Source of the DNA: Planctomycetaceae bacterium
GTDB lineage: Bacteria; Planctomycetota; Planctomycetia; Pirellulales; JAEUIK01
Assembly (NCBI GenBank): GCA_015493185.1
Contig: WGDQ01000024.1
Span: 1-5,973 of the forward strand
Direction of reading: 5' to 3'
DNA: 5,973 nucleotides
Positions 5,224 through 5,973 of the stretch are shown one piece after another. The notes under the pieces were generated by a model. It was not told the origin of the DNA, did not search any database, and saw nothing but the letters and a program-made list of their open reading frames with translations. Numbering within the stretch: position 1 is the stretch's first letter; each line of letters opens with the position of its first letter. Position numbers and translations under genes: made by a program.

Positions 5224-5973
5224 ATGATACGCACTTGGGTCTCTCGCGTTTTCACCACCTTCTCACTGGCCGCCGCGTTGGCGGTCGTCACGCTCACGCC
5301 CGCCGCTCCGGCCGCTGCCGAGCCGCAGTCGACGCTGGTTCTCAACCATCGCGAGGCCAGCCAGATCGAGCAGTTGCTCGAACAGGGACGCGAGCTCGAA
5401 ACCCAACGCCGCTGGGGCGAAGCACTCACCCACTACGAGAGTGCCCTGCGGCAACATCCAATGAGCCGGCGCCTCGAACAGCGCTTCTTGCTCGCCCGCC
5501 TGCACTTCGACGTCACGCGCCGCTACCACGACCGCAGCTATCGCGAAGCCCTGCACAACCTCGGGCAGCGGCAGGCGCTCGACATGCTCGGCGAGGTGCT
5601 TTTGAAGGTGCAGTCGCACTATGTCGATCCGCCCAATTGGCGGCTTGTGGTCGATCGGGGCACGGCCAGTCTCGATGTGGCCCTGAGCGAGCCCCTCTTT
5701 CTCGAACAACACGGTTTGGACAAGGTGCCAACCGAACAAATCGCCCGCTTCCGCCGCGACCTGGCATCGCGCCTGTCGGCCATGACCATCAACGATCGCC
5801 ACTCGGCCCGCGACGCAGCGGCCATGGCGGCCGATCTGGCGTGGCGCTCATTGCGGCTTTCGCCCGTGGCCGTGGTGCTCGAATACACCAGCGGCGCAAC
5901 CCACGCGCTCGACAACTACTCGTCGTACCTGACGGCCGATCAGCTCAACGAGGTTTACTCGCAGATCGATGGC
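5224..5973 (+). CDS. Exported TPR protein, probable S41-family C-terminal processing protease (5' part only)
   Basis: The reading frame is open from the ATG at 5224 to the window end, giving 250 residues without a stop; the gene is cut by the edge. Residues 1-32 form a signal peptide: basic MIRTWVSR, a hydrophobic Ala/Leu/Val core, and an Ala-rich cleavage region ending near AAAEP, so the protein is exported. Residues about 47-80 fit one tetratricopeptide repeat, with RRWGEALTHYESALRQHP as its core. The segment YVDPPNWRLVVDRGTASLDVAL (133-154) and the end ALDNYSSYLTADQLNEVYSQIDG (228-250) resemble the stretch that leads into the PDZ domain of S41 (Prc/CtpA-type) proteases, where a D-x-YS-x-YLT pattern is typical. 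The PDZ domain and the Ser/Lys catalytic dyad would lie beyond the edge and cannot be checked. A weak GGAA lies 7 nt before the ATG. Export is well supported; the protease call is an inference from family resemblance. Confidence 0.75.
   Translation, partial: MIRTWVSRVFTTFSLAAALAVVTLTPAAPAAAEPQSTLVLNHREASQIEQLLEQGRELETQRRWGEALTHYESALRQHPMSRRLEQRFLLARLHFDVTRRYHDRSYREALHNLGQRQALDMLGEVLLKVQSHYVDPPNWRLVVDRGTASLDVALSEPLFLEQHGLDKVPTEQIARFRRDLASRLSAMTINDRHSARDAAAMAADLAWRSLRLSPVAVVLEYTSGATHALDNYSSYLTADQLNEVYSQIDG

Overview
The window looks like a stretch of a GC-rich bacterial chromosome. A planctomycete or close relative is the best guess. This rests on the high G+C with strong G/C preference at third codon positions, the combination of sugar-catabolism and Gfo/Idh/MocA genes in loosely packed transcription units, and the partial secreted TPR protein that resembles the N-terminal part of planctomycete S41 proteases. 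The assignment is an inference from gene style; no marker gene is present.

Layout. (1) Positions 1-139: the left edge lies downstream of cysH and carries an imperfect 17-bp tandem repeat. (2) Positions 140-1060, minus strand: cysH, an iron-sulfur type adenylyl-sulfate reductase of assimilatory sulfate reduction. It has a good sigma70-like promoter at 1323-1351 and a long leader of about 256 nt. (3) Positions 1352-1732: a divergent intergenic region with a 16-bp-period direct repeat. (4) Positions 1733-3232, plus strand: rhaB, rhamnulokinase. (5) Positions 3233-3646: an intergenic region unusually dense in repeats. It holds a strong terminator-like hairpin, then 13 uninterrupted units of an 8-bp tandem array, then three units of a 21-bp direct repeat. 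(6) Positions 3647-4693, plus strand: a Gfo/Idh/MocA-family NAD(P)-dependent oxidoreductase of unknown substrate. (7) Positions 4694-5223: an intergenic region with a REP-like palindrome, an A/T-armed hairpin and a near-consensus promoter. (8) Positions 5224 to the right edge, plus strand: the first 250 codons of an exported protein with a TPR motif, probably an S41-type carboxyl-terminal processing protease cut off by the window end.

How the genes relate. RhaB and the oxidoreductase are both sugar-metabolism genes on the same strand. The 414-nt gap between them, with a terminator-like hairpin, argues against a simple operon. cysH is divergent and belongs to sulfur assimilation. The protease is an independent unit with its own promoter. 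I see no phage, transposase, CRISPR, tRNA or rRNA. The coding content is ordinary; the most unusual material is the set of short-period repeats in the gaps, above all the back-to-back 8-bp and 21-bp arrays at 3400-3603.
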